Shown piece after piece: positions 29,431 through 42,233 of a stretch of 64,000 nt of DNA (position 1 is the first letter of the stretch; each line of letters starts with the position of its first letter). Below the pieces are notes generated by a model that had not been told where the DNA came from, made no database searches, and saw only the letters and a program-made list of their open reading frames with translations. The position numbers and the translations under genes are program-made. Location: assembly GCA_004352715.1 (NCBI GenBank), contig SCFE01000004.1:1911362-1975361 (forward strand), written 5' to 3'. Origin of the DNA: Hofstenia miamia. Lineage: Eukaryota; Xenacoelomorpha; Acoela.

Positions 29431-32400
29431 TTTTATAATTATTCCATAATTTGGAATTAAAGTTTTTAAAGCATGCAGATTATTTGGTTTTCAAAAACCT
29501 TTTATACAAGTTGACAATATAAAATTGATTTGAGACATTATTTATTCAAGTGTGAAAACAAAATTTGGATTTTCATACTTGTAGCCTAATCCATTTGCAT
29601 GATCTTAAATCATTGTAATATAATTTGCCAGCAGTGATAAAAAATGTAATATTTTGTTTTGAATGACTTTTCTCTAAAATGGAAAATAATTTGGATGGTC
29701 GTATACAATTGTAAACATAAACCATTTGCTTTTTTATAGAGCTCATTTAACCATATAGCGGATTTTCCTGAAAATTAGTAGTTGACTGTTATCCGGAGTC
29801 AAAATATCAGAACCTATTACCCTCAGTGTCCTCCTTTGCAAGACCCATTTGCTATTTGGTTTAAATGTCATGGCAAACATCTAATATCACCCAAAACAAC
29901 ATTAAGAAATTATAAAAATGCTTTGCTCTAGGTTCAAGTTTCAAATTGGAATGACGAAAGTTATAATCTAAGCATAATAGGTAAAAGACCCAAATTCTTT
30001 TACAATAACTAAATAACAAATTTTTAAAATACAATTAATGAAAGCGGAAAACGTTATTCACAAGATGGCGTTAAACAGTTAACAGCTTGAGGTAAAAAGC
30101 AAATTTGCATTTAGTTTTCATAGGCAATTTATAGAATCTGATTGCACTAACCAACTAACGCCCATTTGATTTTATATTAAGCCTTTTAAAAATATGCCTA
30201 ATTTCATAATAGCTTTTGTTAGCCCTAAGCCTTCATAAATCCTAAAGTACATGCTGAAATTTAAATTATAAAATGTGAAATTCTACATCTAATGATAATT
30301 ATACACCTAAATAACTTTTATATAAATCATCATTTCAATTTAAGGATGTACCTTCTTCTCTAAAATTAAAAGAATAAGTGCAGTAGGATCTTTATCATTT
30401 TGTTCAAATATCAAAATATAATTGCACAAATAACGATTTTTGTTTTATTATTTATATAAATATAACTTATGTATCTTCAATTTATGGCTAATAACTATTT
30501 ATTTTCTATAGTATATTAGTAATGAAAAATGGCGTCAAGCCCTTTCAAAATCAGGGGGCTAGAGACTTAAAAAAAATTTTTATGTGAGAGTGTTTAAAGA
30601 ATTACACATCATTAACCTTATACAACTTGTGAATTTTTTATATGTTTTATGTTTCTGGAAAAAAACATTAAGCGCTCCAAACTCATGAAAGCAACACAGG
30701 TCACAGGATAGGAAGTGTCTCCTCTTTCATGTACATTTTAAAGCAATGTTCCATCAAGTCCAAGTAGGGCATGCTTTTGTACGAATTCTCCAATCCAGGT
30801 GCCAACAGTGCCGAAAGTCAACCATTTGAGGTTAGTTGCTGCTCCCATGTACCTCATAACTATCTGAAAATTACGCATAGATATAAATTTAAATGTTTTT
30901 AAAAAATCTAAATTTTCAATGAAAAAAAAATCCTTTTTTGTACACAGCAATGCACTTTGATAGGAATCTTCAACAAAATTTCGCACACGTATTTTAATAG
31001 ATATATGCATAAAACTCCTAATAATATAAAACAAATTATTGTTTAAATATTATCACTCTTAACCTTATAAACGTCCTTTTCATTTACATTTTAAAACTAG
31101 GCTTGATCACAGCCCCATTACGGCGTGCCTTTGCTTGATCTCTAATCCAGATTCTTTTGACGTGGCTACTGCTGACTTTGTACAGGGGCGTTATAATGGA
31201 ACTTTAATTAAGGGAGTATTTTGAATGAATTTTTTAATGAATGATTAATGTTTTCAAGTTCATCAGGTACTGCAATGCAATGTTGTACTAATTTTTACCA
31301 GTTTAGGGATGAAATTTGAAAATTTCCCAATAGGCTTGGAGAAGAGTGTTTGAAAATGAGGAAAACGGTTTGTCCTTTTAAAAAAATAATCACGAAGTGA
31401 CTCTCTTGAAGTGTTTTGAATTCTTGGACGAGTAAAAATTATTCAATCGCTAACATTTCTTTTTAATCTAACACAACTTGCATACTTTACATGTTTTTTT
31501 AAAAACATTTCAGTGTTCAACCTAACAGAGATTTCTTCTATTAAATTCGCAGGACGGTATAATGTATTGACAAGGCCAAAACAAAAAATAAATATTTGTA
31601 AATAATTAAATTGAATAAAGATTTTTCTCAATCTCATTAATAAAATTCTGCAACAGTTGCCACGAGTTAAGATATTCCAAATTCATTTAAATTAAAAATT
31701 CGTTCTTGTTAAAATATAAAAGGTCAACTTTGGTTAACAATGCATCCATGTACATAGGCACTTTTTAAGGAAAAAAGAATTGCTAGTTGCCAACTTAAAG
31801 TATCAAAGTTTGTAATACATTTACTTGATTTGATAATGACAAAAGTCTTATTTTGCAAATTTTATGCTACTTACACATTTAAATTATGAGAAAAAAAAAT
31901 TGAAATTCATTGGACTTTTCTGGCTAAAATTTCAGTTTGCAGCCAATAGCTTTTACTTTGTTATAGAAAGAATAATTGAAGCATCATATTTACTGTAAGC
32001 AATGATATATGAAATTCCACCAAATTATTGCTTTGAAATCTCATTTGTCTATTACTAACATAATAATCTGGATTTTTTTGAAAAGTACAGTAATTTAATA
32101 ATAATTGTGTAACAATTACTTTTACAATGCACTAAAAGTACAACAAAATTTAAAAACACTTAATAACATCATATGCAAAAATGTTGGCTTCCAAAAAACA
32201 AGAGGGCTTACGCCAATTTTCATGAAAATATGCAACAAAAATATTGGTATTCAGATTCAAAAAAGAACTAAAAACTTGAAAAAATTTGTAGTACACAAAA
32301 GAAAATGATAAAGTGAAATTTATAGTATATATACGACAAAGAAAAACAGTCTATAAAACTATACTATAATAAAAATTCATCGTTAGATTTACAACACATA

Positions 32401-32458
32401 TGAAAATATGATACATTTTTGTCTAAGTGGTCATTAGTTTTTTAACCCTTTTAAAAAG
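29431..32458. other. Non-coding arm DNA, duplicated in diverged form at 51.8-53.7 kb
   Basis: No convincing gene. Open frames of 64-98 codons (30738-31034 minus, 31443-31637 minus, 32105-32308 plus) have no known motif. About 30540-32175 is homologous, in inverted orientation, to 51775-53690. Confidence 0.6.
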
Positions 32459-32469
32459 AGGGAGGGGGC

Positions 32470-32512
<43 letters not shown>
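32470..32512. repeat. (TAA)n tract next to the palindrome centre
   Basis: A TAA tract preceded by GAGGGAGGGGGCTA. The mirror tract in the right arm differs by a few substitutions (CTAAAAATAATATTAATAAT on the minus strand). Confidence 0.9.
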
Positions 32513-32513
<1 letters not shown>

Positions 32514-32776
32514 TGGGCAGGTAGCCCAGTTGGTAGAGACGCAGGTTGGTAAGCTGAGGTTAAGCAACTGTGATCGTGGTTAGCAAACTGGATGACTTAG
32601 CTCACAGGGTAGGAAGCACTCTAAAGCCTTGGTTGGCAACTTCCTAGGACAAGGGCAGTCCAAAATGAAAGCTCATGGGGCAGGAAGGTCTCTTAAGCCT
32701 TGGTTGGCAACTTCCTAGGAGAATGTGAGTCCAAAATCAAACACAAAAAATAACACTGATGAAAAGTCATGATAGA
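32512..32776 (+). mobile_element. tRNA-like SINE or 5' end of an R4-like element (left of gap)
   Basis: Directly after (TAA)n comes GTGGGCAGGTAGCCCAGTTG. TAGCCCAGTTGG (32522-32533) fits the pol III A-box consensus TRGYNNARNNGG perfectly; a B box is only weakly suggested (GATCGTGGT, 32571). A 71-bp unit containing CCTTGGTTGGCAACTTCCTA is repeated in tandem at 32600-32670 and 32671-32741. It may be a tRNA-derived SINE, or the 5' untranslated region of a TAA-targeted retroelement whose body is hidden in the gap. Confidence 0.55.
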
Positions 32777-33776
32777 NNNNNNNNNNNNNNNNNNNNNNNN
32801 NNNNNNNNNNNNNNNNNNNNNNNNNNNNNNNNNNNNNNNNNNNNNNNNNNNNNNNNNNNNNNNNNNNNNNNNNNNNNNNNNNNNNNNNNNNNNNNNNNNN
32901 NNNNNNNNNNNNNNNNNNNNNNNNNNNNNNNNNNNNNNNNNNNNNNNNNNNNNNNNNNNNNNNNNNNNNNNNNNNNNNNNNNNNNNNNNNNNNNNNNNNN
33001 NNNNNNNNNNNNNNNNNNNNNNNNNNNNNNNNNNNNNNNNNNNNNNNNNNNNNNNNNNNNNNNNNNNNNNNNNNNNNNNNNNNNNNNNNNNNNNNNNNNN
33101 NNNNNNNNNNNNNNNNNNNNNNNNNNNNNNNNNNNNNNNNNNNNNNNNNNNNNNNNNNNNNNNNNNNNNNNNNNNNNNNNNNNNNNNNNNNNNNNNNNNN
33201 NNNNNNNNNNNNNNNNNNNNNNNNNNNNNNNNNNNNNNNNNNNNNNNNNNNNNNNNNNNNNNNNNNNNNNNNNNNNNNNNNNNNNNNNNNNNNNNNNNNN
33301 NNNNNNNNNNNNNNNNNNNNNNNNNNNNNNNNNNNNNNNNNNNNNNNNNNNNNNNNNNNNNNNNNNNNNNNNNNNNNNNNNNNNNNNNNNNNNNNNNNNN
33401 NNNNNNNNNNNNNNNNNNNNNNNNNNNNNNNNNNNNNNNNNNNNNNNNNNNNNNNNNNNNNNNNNNNNNNNNNNNNNNNNNNNNNNNNNNNNNNNNNNNN
33501 NNNNNNNNNNNNNNNNNNNNNNNNNNNNNNNNNNNNNNNNNNNNNNNNNNNNNNNNNNNNNNNNNNNNNNNNNNNNNNNNNNNNNNNNNNNNNNNNNNNN
33601 NNNNNNNNNNNNNNNNNNNNNNNNNNNNNNNNNNNNNNNNNNNNNNNNNNNNNNNNNNNNNNNNNNNNNNNNNNNNNNNNNNNNNNNNNNNNNNNNNNNN
33701 NNNNNNNNNNNNNNNNNNNNNNNNNNNNNNNNNNNNNNNNNNNNNNNNNNNNNNNNNNNNNNNNNNNNNNNNNNNN
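32777..33776. other. Assembly gap, exactly 1000 N, at the palindrome centre
   Basis: Both flanks end with the same bases in mirror orientation (GTCATGATAGA / TCTATCATGAC), so two contigs broken at the same point were joined head to head across a placeholder gap. Confidence 0.98.
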
Positions 33777-34039
33777 TCTATCATGACTTTTCATCAGTGT
33801 TATTTTTTGTGTTTGATTTTGGACTCACATTCTCCTAGGAAGTTGCCAACCAAGGCTTAAGAGACCTTCCTGCCCCATGAGCTTTCATTTTGGACTGCCC
33901 TTGTCCTAGGAAGTTGCCAACCAAGGCTTTAGAGTGCTTCCTACCCTGTGAGCTAAGTCATCCAGTTTGCTAACCACGATCACAGTTGCTTAACCTCAGC
34001 TTACCAACCTGCGTCTCTACCAACTGGGCTACCTGCCCA

Positions 34040-34041
<2 letters not shown>
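33777..34041 (-). mobile_element. tRNA-like SINE or 5' end of an R4-like element (right of gap)
   Basis: The mirror copy of 32512-32776 with the same A-box-like motif on the minus strand. It is followed at about 34042-34083 by the TAA/TTA tract. Confidence 0.55.
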
Positions 34042-34073
<32 letters not shown>

Positions 34074-34095
34074 ATTATTTTTAGCCCCCTCCCTC

Positions 34096-37000
34096 TTTTT
34101 AAAAGGGTTAAAAAACTAATGACCACTTAGACAAAAATGTATCATATTTTCATATGTGTTGTAAATCTAACGATGAATTTTTATTATAGTATAGTTTTAT
34201 AGACTGTTTTTCTTTGTCGTATATATACTATAAATTTCACTTTATCATTTTCTTTTGTGTACTACAAATTTTTTCAAGTTTTTAGTTCTTTTTTGAATCT
34301 GAATACCAATATTTTTGTTGCATATTTTCATGAAAATTGGCGTAAGCCCTCTTGTTTTTTGGAAGCCAACATTTTTGCATATGATGTTATTAAGTGTTTT
34401 TAAATTTTGTTGTACTTTTAGTGCATTGTAAAAGTAATTGTTACACAATTATTATTAAATTACTGTACTTTTCAAAAAAATCCAGATTATTATGTTAGTA
34501 ATAGACAAATGAGATTTCAAAGCAATAATTTGGTGGAATTTCATATATCATTGCTTACAGTAAATATGATGCTTCAATTATTCTTTCTATAACAAAGTAA
34601 AAGCTATTGGCTGCAAACTGAAATTTTAGCCAGAAAAGTCCAATGAATTTCAATTTTTTTTTCTCATAATTTAAATGTGTAAGTAGCATAAAATTTGCAA
34701 AATAAGACTTTTGTCATTATCAAATCAAGTAAATGTATTACAAACTTTGATACTTTAAGTTGGCAACTAGCAATTCTTTTTTCCTTAAAAAGTGCCTATG
34801 TACATGGATGCATTGTTAACCAAAGTTGACCTTTTATATTTTAACAAGAACGAATTTTTAATTTAAATGAATTTGGAATATCTTAACTCGTGGCAACTGT
34901 TGCAGAATTTTATTAATGAGATTGAGAAAAATCTTTATTCAATTTAATTATTTACAAATATTTATTTTTTGTTTTGGCCTTGTCAATACATTATACCGTC
35001 CTGCGAATTTAATAGAAGAAATCTCTGTTAGGTTGAACACTGAAATGTTTTTAAAAAAACATGTAAAGTATGCAAGTTGTGTTAGATTAAAAAGAAATGT
35101 TAGCGATTGAATAATTTTTACTCGTCCAAGAATTCAAAACACTTCAAGAGAGTCACTTCGTGATTATTTTTTTAAAAGGACAAACCGTTTTCCTCATTTT
35201 CAAACACTCTTCTCCAAGCCTATTGGGAAATTTTCAAATTTCATCCCTAAACTGGTAAAAATTAGTACAACATTGCATTGCAGTACCTGATGAACTTGAA
35301 AACATTAATCATTCATTAAAAAATTCATTCAAAATACTCCCTTAATTAAAGTTCCATTATAACGCCCCTGTACAAAGTCAGCAGTAGCCACGTCAAAAGA
35401 ATCTGGATTAGAGATCAAGCAAAGGCACGCCGTAATGGGGCTGTGATCAAGCCTAGTTTTAAAATGTAAATGAAAAGGACGTTTATAAGGTTAAGAGTGA
35501 TAATATTTAAACAATAATTTGTTTTATATTATTAGGAGTTTTATGCATATATCTATTAAAATACGTGTGCGAAATTTTGTTGAAGATTCCTATCAAAGTG
35601 CATTGCTGTGTACAAAAAAGGATTTTTTTTTCATTGAAAATTTAGATTTTTTAAAAACATTTAAATTTATATCTATGCGTAATTTTCAGATAGTTATGAG
35701 GTACATGGGAGCAGCAACTAACCTCAAATGGTTGACTTTCGGCACTGTTGGCACCTGGATTGGAGAATTCGTACAAAAGCATGCCCTACTTGGACTTGAT
35801 GGAACATTGCTTTAAAATGTACATGAAAGAGGAGACACTTCCTATCCTGTGACCTGTGTTGCTTTCATGAGTTTGGAGCGCTTAATGTTTTTTTCCAGAA
35901 ACATAAAACATATAAAAAATTCACAAGTTGTATAAGGTTAATGATGTGTAATTCTTTAAACACTCTCACATAAAAATTTTTTTTAAGTCTCTAGCCCCCT
36001 GATTTTGAAAGGGCTTGACGCCATTTTTCATTACTAATATACTATAGAAAATAAATAGTTATTAGCCATAAATTGAAGATACATAAGTTATATTTATATA
36101 AATAATAAAACAAAAATCGTTATTTGTGCAATTATATTTTGATATTTGAACAAAATGATAAAGATCCTACTGCACTTATTCTTTTAATTTTAGAGAAGAA
36201 GGTACATCCTTAAATTGAAATGATGATTTATATAAAAGTTATTTAGGTGTATAATTATCATTAGATGTAGAATTTCACATTTTATAATTTAAATTTCAGC
36301 ATGTACTTTAGGATTTATGAAGGCTTAGGGCTAACAAAAGCTATTATGAAATTAGGCATATTTTTAAAAGGCTTAATATAAAATCAAATGGGCGTTAGTT
36401 GGTTAGTGCAATCAGATTCTATAAATTGCCTATGAAAACTAAATGCAAATTTGCTTTTTACCTCAAGCTGTTAACTGTTTAACGCCATCTTGTGAATAAC
36501 GTTTTCCGCTTTCATTAATTGTATTTTAAAAATTTGTTATTTAGTTATTGTAAAAGAATTTGGGTCTTTTACCTATTATGCTTAGATTATAACTTTCGTC
36601 ATTCCAATTTGAAACTTGAACCTAGAGCAAAGCATTTTTATAATTTCTTAATGTTGTTTTGGGTGATATTAGATGTTTGCCATGACATTTAAACCAAATA
36701 GCAAATGGGTCTTGCAAAGGAGGACACTGAGGGTAATAGGTTCTGATATTTTGACTCCGGATAACAGTCAACTACTAATTTTCAGGAAAATCCGCTATAT
36801 GGTTAAATGAGCTCTATAAAAAAGCAAATGGTTTATGTTTACAATTGTATACGACCATCCAAATTATTTTCCATTTTAGAGAAAAGTCATTCAAAACAAA
36901 ATATTACATTTTTTATCACTGCTGGCAAATTATATTACAATGATTTAAGATCATGCAAATGGATTAGGCTACAAGTATGAAAATCCAAATTTTGTTTTCA

Positions 37001-37122
37001 CACTTGAATAAATAATGTCTCAAATCAATTTTATATTGTCAACTTGTATAAAAGGTTTTTGAAAACCAAATAATCTGCATGCTTTAAAAACTTTAATTCC
37101 AAATTATGGAATAATTATAAAA
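34096..37122. other. Non-coding arm DNA (right), ancestral match of 51.8-53.7 kb
   Basis: The mirror of 29431-32458. About 34380-36015 aligns collinearly and in the same orientation with 51775-53690. Anchors include TTACTGTACTTTTCAAAAAA and CAACTGTTGCAGAA. No gene seen. Confidence 0.6.
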
Positions 37123-37240
37123 TAGCACATGTGCAAGAGTGATCTAAAAACAAAATTTGATGTTAATGATTTTTATGTCCATACTCACGATTCTTTCACA
37201 ACATGCTCTATCAATTGTTGGGAACATGCAAATGAATTGC
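37123..37240 (-). pseudogene. Probable relic of a multi-knottin gene 3' end (right arm)
   Basis: The mirror of 29313-29430, separated from the intact gene's 3' UTR by the TAA tract at 37241-37291. Confidence 0.4.
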
Positions 37241-37293
<53 letters not shown>

Positions 37294-37495
37294 TTTTTGA
37301 AGGAAAATTAATAATGTTTTGAAGAAGTTAAATAGTTCCAGCAGTTTGCAGAATGTTATAATATGTAATAGTCACTTAGCAATAAAATTTTTTTTTCAAT
37401 CACATAATGGATTATACAAAAGAGTGTTACAAATTTTGCATCTAGTAAATGATACATCAACATGTGCAAGAGTAGTCTAGTAACACAATTGGGCT

Positions 37496-38272
37496 TTAAT
37501 GATGTTTACGGCGGTGCTTACCATGATGTCGTCGTGGATGTGGTGGAGATGGAGGAGGCGCTGCACACTGGGATTGGTGGCAAAATGTTCCTTCACAACA
37601 CGTGGTATCATCAAAGCAAAATTTCCCAATTCCTCCACATGGGGTGTTTTCATCACAAAAGTAGTACTTCGTGCAGAAACCACTGCAGCAGTCACTTCCT
37701 CTCATGCAAAAATCATAGTTTTTGGAGCATTGATTTTCCTCACCACACGTAAATGTGGATAAGCTACAATGGTTGGAACAGCATGCTTCATCATAGAAGC
37801 AATCAGCTCCGTTCCCTTTACAAATTGGTTCTTCATCACAGGTTCCTTCAAAACTGCAATAATTTGTGCAGCATTCATCTGAGCTAGAACAATTGGCGCC
37901 GAAATCTTTACAAGCCTTTGGCACCTCCGCACATAGTCCATCTTCAGAACAGAATTTGCTACAACAGTCGTAAAATCTGCTACACTCACCACCAATATCC
38001 TTGCACTGGCCATTACCATTGCAAGTCTTATTTTCATTACAGCGGCCTAAACCACAACAATCGTAGGAATATCGACAAGATTCACCATCTAACCTGCAAT
38101 TGGAAACGCACTGTTTTTTGCCATACATATCTCTGCAGAAGTATTGATTATAAATATTATCAAGACTACAGCAGTTGTCTCCATATTCACATGATTGGAA
38201 AACAGTTTTGCATTCTTCGGATGAGCATCCTCGTAGAATGAATGCGATGAAAATGATGTAGCGGAGAAACAT
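37496..38272 (-). CDS. Secreted protein with seven tandem cystine-knot-like modules (right arm)
   Basis: Identical to the gene at 28281-29057 as far as I can compare: 258 residues, signal peptide 1-18, seven six-Cys modules, and a Pro/His tail ending HRRKHH. If the inverted repeat is real, the locus has a divergent head-to-head gene pair. If it is two haplotypes, this is the other allele and the gene count drops by one. This copy lies in the same orientation as the diverged paralog at 58318-59299 and in the same collinear duplicated block. Confidence 0.85.
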   Translation of the reverse strand: MFLRYIIFIAFILRGCSSEECKTVFQSCEYGDNCCSLDNIYNQYFCRDMYGKKQCVSNCRLDGESCRYSYDCCGLGRCNENKTCNGNGQCKDIGGECSRFYDCCSKFCSEDGLCAEVPKACKDFGANCSSSDECCTNYCSFEGTCDEEPICKGNGADCFYDEACCSNHCSLSTFTCGEENQCSKNYDFCMRGSDCCSGFCTKYYFCDENTPCGGIGKFCFDDTTCCEGTFCHQSQCAAPPPSPPHPRRHHGKHRRKHH

Positions 38273-38305
38273 TGTTACAATAATGAGGCAGCAATCCAAG
38301 AGCAG

Positions 38306-38374
38306 TTATATAGCGATTAATAAGGCGTATACTTCCGTATCAAAGGTGAATTACATATCAAACAGTAGCAATTG
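38306..38374 (-). promoter_or_regulatory. Core promoter of the multi-knottin gene (right arm)
   Basis: The mirror of 28179-28247: TATATAA at 38306-38312, the GATACGGAAG block at 38322-38341 and the CAATTGCTACTGTTT block at 38360-38374, all on the minus strand. Confidence 0.65.
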
Positions 38375-39972
38375 AATAATGACATCATACTAACAAATAT
38401 CCGGAGTGCTTGCATTGGATGAAACTGGTCTCAATTCTATGAACAATTCTGGATCTCAAATTGGGTCTTCATTAAGGAAAACTTTTACCAATTGTAATTA
38501 GTCCAAATAAATAGATAACCTATTATACAAATCTTTTTGATAGAGCTTTAGTAAGGTTTTTTCTCACTACAACTTCCAAATATATAGCTAACCTGTGATA
38601 TTCAGATTTATTCAAGATTTAAAGGCAAAGTTAAAATTGTAATCAATATACCTATCCTCAACTATGTAATACACATGCAATTATGATGCAGTAAAACATT
38701 AGGTCCAGGAGTGTACTTGAGGGGTGTTGAGGGAGAGGCCCATCTTGTTAAATTAAATTGGGTACCCAGGCCCTTCTTAAGATTATATTACGATGTGAGT
38801 GTTGGATTTCATTTGTTGAGAAATTAAATTTGTTCAAAATATAATATAAAAATACAGTACTCAAATTAAGAACCCTGATTAGGTCTTTTTTCATGAATCT
38901 TGGCCAACGGCAAATCTGTAAAAATTGTGTCAGTGTCGTCTCTTATTTTTTAGTATATATTGGCAGTTTATAACTGTGTTCCCCATAAATTATAATAACA
39001 TTTTTCACATATGATTGAGAATGACAATTAATGAATTGTATACTGTGTTTGCATTTGTTTAATAGACATCATTAGAAGGATTTATGTTTCTTACTTATTT
39101 CTTTTTTAAATTTGGAGAGAGAGCATGGGCAGACGCAAATTTTATTTTGCTTTAATTTTGCAATTTTTTTCAGAAGAGATGTCACGTTCAAATTAAATAA
39201 TTCTAATCATTTATATCTGCGAATTCCATGCAGTTGCATCCCTGTTTTTTTGCGTGGCTCTCTTACTGCTCATTTAAAAAAATAAAATTGTGAGTTGCTT
39301 TCAGAGTTTTCTCCTATTTTTAATGTTTGTTTGTATTCAGTGCACTATGCAATTTATACTCATTTCTCTATACAGGAACGAAATGGTTGCTGTAATGGTC
39401 GCAATTATCTGATCAAACTTACTTCATCATCAACAAAGTGCGAGGCTGTCCAAATGAGTTTTTGATGAACCTCGTGAGGCTTCACATAAAGAGAAACTTG
39501 TAATTGTTATTTTTTTTGCTGATGGTTGCATTATTTTCAAAGAACTAATAATTGACTAAATTTTAAAATCTTTTTGGAATACAACATAAGAAATTTATAT
39601 CTGCTTTAGTTTGATATGAAGTACTGCATTCAACATGTTTACAATGTAAAAGCAGTTACTAGCAGGTATCTAAGCAGAGTTAAAAGAATATTTTGTGTTT
39701 AAGTGGAGGGAGCCGTTTTCATACTGTAGAGCTGAGCAAATTTGGACAAAAATATTCTTCACGTCTTGTTACTTAAAAGGACACTTTTTTGTTTCATTTT
39801 TACGTAAATTTAATTTATAGATATTTGAAATCGATTTTGGTTTGCCCATTAAATTGAGACTTGGGACTATTTCAGAGGGACTGAGATCGTAACTGAACAA
39901 ACTGGAGCACGAATTTCATAATATTACTTAAAATTGTTTGCTAATTTTATCCGAAACAATGGGCATAAGTGG
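38375..39972. other. Upstream intergenic DNA (right arm)
   Basis: The mirror of 26581-28178. No gene seen. Confidence 0.55.
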
Positions 39973-40134
39973 CAGGGTTGATATCAAATCAAATCAAATC
40001 AACGGACTCTTACTTCTTTATATCAATCAACAGAAATTTCTTTGATATCACCATCAACAGTGCTGCACTGTTTAGCTATAATATAGTTCCTTAGATATTT
40101 AAAGGAAATTCACTATTTTATGTAGTCCATATAT

Positions 40135-40174
<40 letters not shown>

Positions 40175-42233
40175 TTAAAAAATTTTATGTTTAGAAAATA
40201 GAGCTGAGTAGAAAAATTTCACAAAATATTTTTTTAAATTTTAAAAATTTTGATAAAAACTGCTTTCCTAGCAACGCCCATAGAAATCATCAAAAACATT
40301 TTATTAACACCTGCAAACGGATTTTTGTGAAAAAGAAGAATGACAAAATATCACATGCAAGTGACACACTAGTCATTAAAATCTGCCTAGTCAAAATTTT
40401 CCAAGAATTGTAGGTCAGGGACAAGATTGAATGCCTAAATATAGTAGATGTCAATGTCATTGTAACAAACTCAAGTTAGAAATTAATGTTCCGAGTCACA
40501 TTGAAATACTTAAGCCTAATAAAAATCATTAGACTCGTATAACAAGAAATTGTCAAATATTGCACTTTGACTACTTTGGGATGTTACTAAAGTTACTTTA
40601 AAAAATCTACACAGCAAGTGTTCATCCAAAGAAGGTAATTGACAAATTTATTACTAACCTAAAAAACAGTGAGGTAACTAACGAAATACTTCTAAAAAGC
40701 AGTAATGAATTTTAAACTGTTCAGGTGAAATACGTCAAATCTTGTTTAGTGTGAGGATAATTTAGGCAGTAAAACGTAAATAGAATATTTAGATTTATTG
40801 GCTTTGCACCTTCTAAAAAAATCCCCATGGTGCCCTAGTATTACTACAGGGATAATTTTTAGATTTTCCTAATTAGCATTGCATCTTAGCAGCATTGACT
40901 CAAAGTTTTTGAGAAGCAATGCAATTTCAATTTAAAGTTATTTTCTAGTTTTGTTATGATGAACTTTGAGGAGTTTCATGTACATGTATAACATCTTATT
41001 ATCACCATATTTGAGTATTTAACATACATATCAAATAGTAAATTACCGAATATTAAATCGCTAGGAATCCCATGATTGCTATTATCGAATTAGAAAATAT
41101 GCAAATTTAACAAAATGACAACTGTTAAATAATTAATTAAAGATTAATTAAGAACTATCATGCTCCGGCCAGATTACAGCAGTTGTACTCGAATCACGCT
41201 TTTTACCCCAGTCATTGAATCTTAAAGTTTTTATTAAAGATCTTTAATTTTGTATAGAATTACTTTACAAAAAAAATTTAAAGATCTTTCAATAAATTTA
41301 ATAATCTTAATAAAAGTATAGTAAAATATTTGGTTAAAGTACAATCGGACCTTGTTTATAGCACAATCAAGAATTCTGTTTAAAAGATTTCGTAATTACA
41401 TATATAAATACAAACTATTTTATTGGCTATCAAAGCACTGTCAAAACTCCAAACACCAAACATGTACTAACTGCAGACACAACTGCACTACACAGCGCAC
41501 ACAGTGCTACATACAAATGGATAATGAACTTGCTCAGAAATAATCATTAACAAACTCAGGGATACTAGCACTGGCATTCCATTGCAACAGTGAAAATAAT
41601 AATTTTATAATAATTCAGTAATTACACTGTATTCAAAAACTTCTTTGTATAAATTCTTTAACAATATGCAAATAATTTTGTTCATAATAAATGTAAACTG
41701 AATGTTTTAGTCTAAATAAATTTAAAAAACTTTTATCAGGCAGCATAGAAAAGTGTACTGTCAAATATTTTCTTACTTGTTTTCGAGCAATACTCTCATA
41801 TTGCTGAAATTTTGCATACATTATTCTTATTATAACATGAATATTCAAATTTCAATATAATTTCATCAAAGAATTTTTATTTTAATTGAATTAATTTAAT
41901 TGATCTTTAAGGACATTCAATAGTCAAGTTTATTAGTGCAAAATTTAAAGTTCGTTGACAAAAATTTAATGAAATTTCTAATTTGATAGACTGGGGTTCT
42001 GTTCGTATTCGCATCAGAGGTGTAAATGGGTTCTTGTTTTGTTTTCATACCAAACCCGGTCCAATATACCATCCCACTAAAAATTCAAGTCTACAGCTCA
42101 TATTTGGCCCATCTAATATGACTTCAAGTAAATGCGAAAATCTGAAAATTGACACACTTATATTTTTCAAACAACTTTTTGGAATTCGAAACACAGTTCC
42201 ACTTATTAAATATAAAAAATATGCTTATGAACT
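39973..42233. mobile_element. hAT-like transposon, one end only (right arm)
   Basis: The terminus CAGGGTTGATATC at 39973 is preceded by ATAAGTGG (39965-39972), the reverse complement of the left-arm target duplication. The element runs to the arm boundary at 42233, and the opposite terminus found at 23936 is not seen here. (TA)n lies at about 40142-40171. The block 41656-41818 replaces the left-arm block 24724-24886 and is open on the minus strand (41633-41848) for an unknown product. Confidence 0.7.

Larger units (their letters stand above)
24309..32776. repeat. Left arm of 8.46-kb inverted repeat
   Basis: This arm pairs with 33777-42233. Coordinates sum to 66553 near the centre and to 66542 beyond an 11-bp indel near 25950. 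The arms look almost identical, apart from the indel, isolated substitutions (for example next to the indel and in the TAA tract) and a 163-bp replaced block (24724-24886 versus 41656-41818). Both arms stop at the same base beside the central 1000-N gap. Confidence 0.95.
33777..42233. repeat. Right arm of 8.46-kb inverted repeat
   Basis: The reverse complement of 24309-32776 with the differences given there. Homology ends at ATGCTTATGAACT (42233); the left arm continues there into the end of the hAT element, whereas this side continues into unrelated DNA. Confidence 0.95.

Noticed and set aside
30738-31034. 98-codon open frame in both arms (mirror 35519-35815)
   Set aside because: No motif, no ATG-proximal features, and the diverged duplicate at about 53 kb does not keep the frame.
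32516-32590. True tRNA gene at the A-box-like sequence
   Set aside because: No convincing anticodon stem, T-arm or B box; better explained as a tRNA-derived or retroelement sequence.
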